Source of the DNA: an uncultured Akkermansia sp.
GTDB lineage: Bacteria; Verrucomicrobiota; Verrucomicrobiia; Verrucomicrobiales; Akkermansiaceae
Length of the DNA stretch: 64,000 nucleotides
Assembly: GCA_905200945.1 (NCBI GenBank)
Contig: CAJKMG010000011.1
Coordinates: forward strand, 26,594 to 90,593
Direction of reading: 5' to 3'
Under the pieces are notes generated by a model, which saw nothing but the letters and a program-made list of their open reading frames with translations, did not search any database and was not told the origin of the DNA. Made by a program: the position numbers and the translations under genes. This document shows, one piece after another, positions 62,017 through 64,000 of the stretch (the first letter of the stretch is position 1; the number at the start of each line of letters is the position of its first letter).

Positions 62017-63129
62017 TCAGGGTAAGGGCCGTCGCAATTCTTCAATGGCTTCCGCCATGTCTTCTCGAGTGATTATCTTGGAAACGCCTGCTTCCCCCGC
62101 CTTGGAAAGCAAGACGAAGCGGATGGTTCCAGCCCGGAATTTTTTGTCTGATGCCGTTTTACTGAGAATCGATTCCGTGTCAATGTTGTCCGGAAGAACG
62201 AGGGGAAGCCCCAGAGCCTTGAGGGTGTAAAGTATCTTATTGGCGTCGGAAGAACTCAGCCCTGCCTTTCGTTCGCTGAGGAACAGGGCTGCGCGCATGC
62301 CGAGCGCCACGGCTTCTCCGTGCAGGATAGTGCCATAGGGAACGGCTGCTTCAATGCCGTGTCCGATGGTATGGCCGAAATTGAGCAGGGCACGGATATC
62401 CAGCGTTTCCAATTCGTCATTTTCCACAATGCGCGCCTTGATCGCCACGTTCCGGGCGATTAAGTCGGGAAGCCTGGCAATAGTATTCAGGGAAAAACCG
62501 ATGGAGAGCTCCGGCCCCAGCCCTTTCAATTCATGGAGCATGGAAGCATCTTTGATAGCCGCATGCTTGACGGCTTCCGCCAAACCTTCCGCCAGTGTGC
62601 GGCGATCCAAAGTCACCAGCGTGGTAGGGTCAATTACTACGACAGAAGGCTGATGAAAAGCGCCTACAAGATTTTTCCCTTCCGGAATATTGACGGCAGT
62701 CTTTCCTCCTACGGAACTGTCCACCTGGGCAACCACCGTCGTTGGAATTTGCATGAAGGGAATGCCCCGGTAATGAATGGAAGCGATGAAGCCGGCCAGA
62801 TCCCCCACTACGCCGCCTCCCAGAGCGGCAATGCATCCGGTGCGGTCGATTCCGGCCCGGACCAGTTCGGAACACAGCTCCTGGGCCTGAAGCATATTTT
62901 TGGAAGCTTCCCCGGCATTCACTACGTGCAGGCTGGGAATGAATCCCGCGCTCTCCAGGGACCTCATGACGCGCTCTGCATAAAGCGGGGCGACACAGCT
63001 GTCCGTGATCAGCGCAATCTTGCCGTCCAGGCTGGCGCGGTAGGCAAACTCTCCGGTACGGTCCAGTGCTCCGTTTTCCACGTGGATGTCGTAGGAACGT
63101 TCACCGAGAGCAAGAGAAATGGTAGGCAT
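62017..63129 (-). CDS. aroB: 3-dehydroquinate synthase
   Basis: AroB converts DAHP to 3-dehydroquinate in the shikimate pathway. The 370-residue protein has the NAD-binding strand start, ALGGGVVGDLAGFIASIHYRG (in part), PTTVVAQVDSSVGGKTAVN, KNLVGAFHQP, RTLAEGLAEAVKHAAI with metal-ligand residues, and LLNFGHTIGHGIE with the His ligand pair. The start MPTISLALG is favoured; an upstream frame to 63195 adds unconserved sequence. It follows a thioredoxin-like gene by 75 bases on the same strand. Confidence 0.95.
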   Translation of the reverse strand: MPTISLALGERSYDIHVENGALDRTGEFAYRASLDGKIALITDSCVAPLYAERVMRSLESAGFIPSLHVVNAGEASKNMLQAQELCSELVRAGIDRTGCIAALGGGVVGDLAGFIASIHYRGIPFMQIPTTVVAQVDSSVGGKTAVNIPEGKNLVGAFHQPSVVVIDPTTLVTLDRRTLAEGLAEAVKHAAIKDASMLHELKGLGPELSIGFSLNTIARLPDLIARNVAIKARIVENDELETLDIRALLNFGHTIGHGIEAAVPYGTILHGEAVALGMRAALFLSERKAGLSSSDANKILYTLKALGLPLVLPDNIDTESILSKTASDKKFRAGTIRFVLLSKAGEAGVSKIITREDMAEAIEELRRPLP

Positions 63130-63204
63130 GAGGCCAGTATGGGATATTCCGGAGGGAACCTCAAACGGAAAGTGCGGATGAGGCGCAGAAGACACATTCC
63201 CGTT

Positions 63205-63768
63205 TTAATGCGTTCTTGTCCTGGGGGCCAGCGGAGAAAGAGTTTCCAGAATAACTTTCAAATGTTCCGCGCGTGAGGTTGTGAAACCGCCGTCATCCTT
63301 CCAGATAATATTGCCGTTGCCATCCAGAAGAACAACCGCTGTTTCCGCCTTCTTGTGAAGGGAAAGCCTGCGGCGTACAAAAGACTGGTCGTAATAGGAA
63401 ATCAGAGAATTGGTCTTCATGTAAAAATCCGGAAAATCTCCCAGAGCCTGTGTAAAGGCGGGAACATCCCCTTCAATGGGGGGCGGCTGCAGCACCAGCA
63501 GAATGTTGTAATCCACCGGGGTTGGCGTATGCTTGTACTGCTTGCGGAGGTCTTCGCAGAAGGGAAGCCATCTTTTCATGCTGTACAAAGTTTCCGGGTG
63601 AAAAACAGTCAACATGATATGGAAACTTTTTGGAACGATGGGAGGCAGGGAAATATTATCTCCCATTAAATTCATGCCGTTGATATCCGGAAAACGGTAA
63701 CGTCCGTTTCCTCCTCCATAAGGATGCTCGGGATTGGGCGTTGGCAAGTGTATTTCCTGATCCTTCAT
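63205..63768 (-). CDS. Thioredoxin-fold-like protein of unknown function
   Basis: The 187-residue protein has no signal peptide. Its middle contains FHIMLTVFHPETLYSMKRWLPF, a strand-helix start like the thioredoxin or peroxiredoxin fold. The end has AVVLLDGNGNIIWKDDGGFTTSRAEHLKVI, the last strands and helix of that fold, where DGNGNIIW is common in thioredoxin-like proteins. There is no CxxC motif, so a disulfide role is unlikely. An N-terminal Pro- and His-rich segment precedes the fold. It lies upstream of aroB on the same strand and may share its transcript. Confidence 0.6.
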   Translation of the reverse strand: MKDQEIHLPTPNPEHPYGGGNGRYRFPDINGMNLMGDNISLPPIVPKSFHIMLTVFHPETLYSMKRWLPFCEDLRKQYKHTPTPVDYNILLVLQPPPIEGDVPAFTQALGDFPDFYMKTNSLISYYDQSFVRRRLSLHKKAETAVVLLDGNGNIIWKDDGGFTTSRAEHLKVILETLSPLAPRTRTH

Positions 63769-64000
63769 GCGCTGTTAGACAGAATTCGGAGAAATAATGT
63801 TCACGCTGATAGCTGTCAAACAGGGCCTGTTCATTGATGGGGGGAAAGGTTGTTTTTCCGTTGGAAGTCTCTCTTTCCCAAGGAATTTCATCTGATAGGA
63901 AATGCTGTATTCATAGAAAAGGAAATAGATAGGCCTGTGATGAACAACATCAAGAAGGATAGTCAGGCAGAAATATGAGGGAGGAAATGTTCAAAAAAAA
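63769..64000. other. Edge region, possible start of a further gene
   Basis: The last 232 bases hold no complete gene. A purine-rich stretch GAGGGAGGAA runs into ATG at 63987, and other ATG codons lie near 63941, so a plus-strand gene may begin at the window edge. The spacing is poor, so I do not call it as a CDS. Confidence 0.35.

Noticed and set aside
63941..64000. Gene start at the right edge
   Set aside because: Several ATG codons and a purine-rich stretch, but spacing and the short visible sequence do not support a call.

Overview
The window reads as chromosomal DNA of a Verrucomicrobiota bacterium, most consistent with Akkermansia or a close relative. The reasons are moderately high GC, host-glycan hydrolases (GH29 fucosidase, GH27 galactosidase, sulfatase), LL-diaminopimelate aminotransferase for lysine and peptidoglycan synthesis, GTP-type PEP carboxykinase, proteins ending in PEP-CTERM sorting tails, and Alternative Complex III subunits. 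The species call is inference from gene content. I found no rRNA, tRNA, CRISPR array or insertion sequence.

Layout. 0-9.5 kb: a DUF418 membrane protein, a DegT-like aminotransferase, an SPFH membrane protein, an epimerase overlapping a lipocalin, a secreted IdeS/Mac-like cysteine protease with a PEP-CTERM tail, ilvC behind a 14-bp palindrome, and an ABC ATPase with a FadR-type GntR regulator. 9.5-21 kb: a glycan and housekeeping block (GH29, sulfatase, ftsB-like gene and enolase, dapL, apbE, GH27). 20.4-21.5 kb: a G-rich 9-bp tandem repeat, a free-standing integrase arm-like domain and rpmB. 22-31 kb: enoyl reductase, then the minus-strand run parE-uppS-manC-ruvX, then ispE and a DinG-type helicase. 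31-34 kb: a CbiM-CbiQ-CbiO metal transporter. 34-40 kb: corA-argB-lipoprotein, rplI, and purH-pdxJ-acpS. 40-46.6 kb: a small PEP-CTERM protein, pckG, a lipoprotein amidase, recG and a small secreted helical protein. 46.7-52 kb: ActB, ActA and a Tat-exported Gfo/Idh/MocA protein. 52-61 kb: a single 3010-residue protein with a peptidase S6 (IgA1-protease/SPATE)-like N-terminus, a long beta-helix-like passenger, and a PEP-CTERM tail where a beta-barrel would be expected. The end holds a lipoprotein, aroB and a thioredoxin-like protein.

The most striking content is the pair of secreted proteases. Their catalytic motifs resemble two unrelated families best known for cleaving immunoglobulins: C66 (IdeS) and S6 (IgA1 protease). 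Both carry Verrucomicrobia-style PEP-CTERM tails. With the fucosidase, galactosidase and sulfatase, this suggests a surface or secreted toolkit aimed at host mucosal glycoproteins. The substrate assignment is inference.
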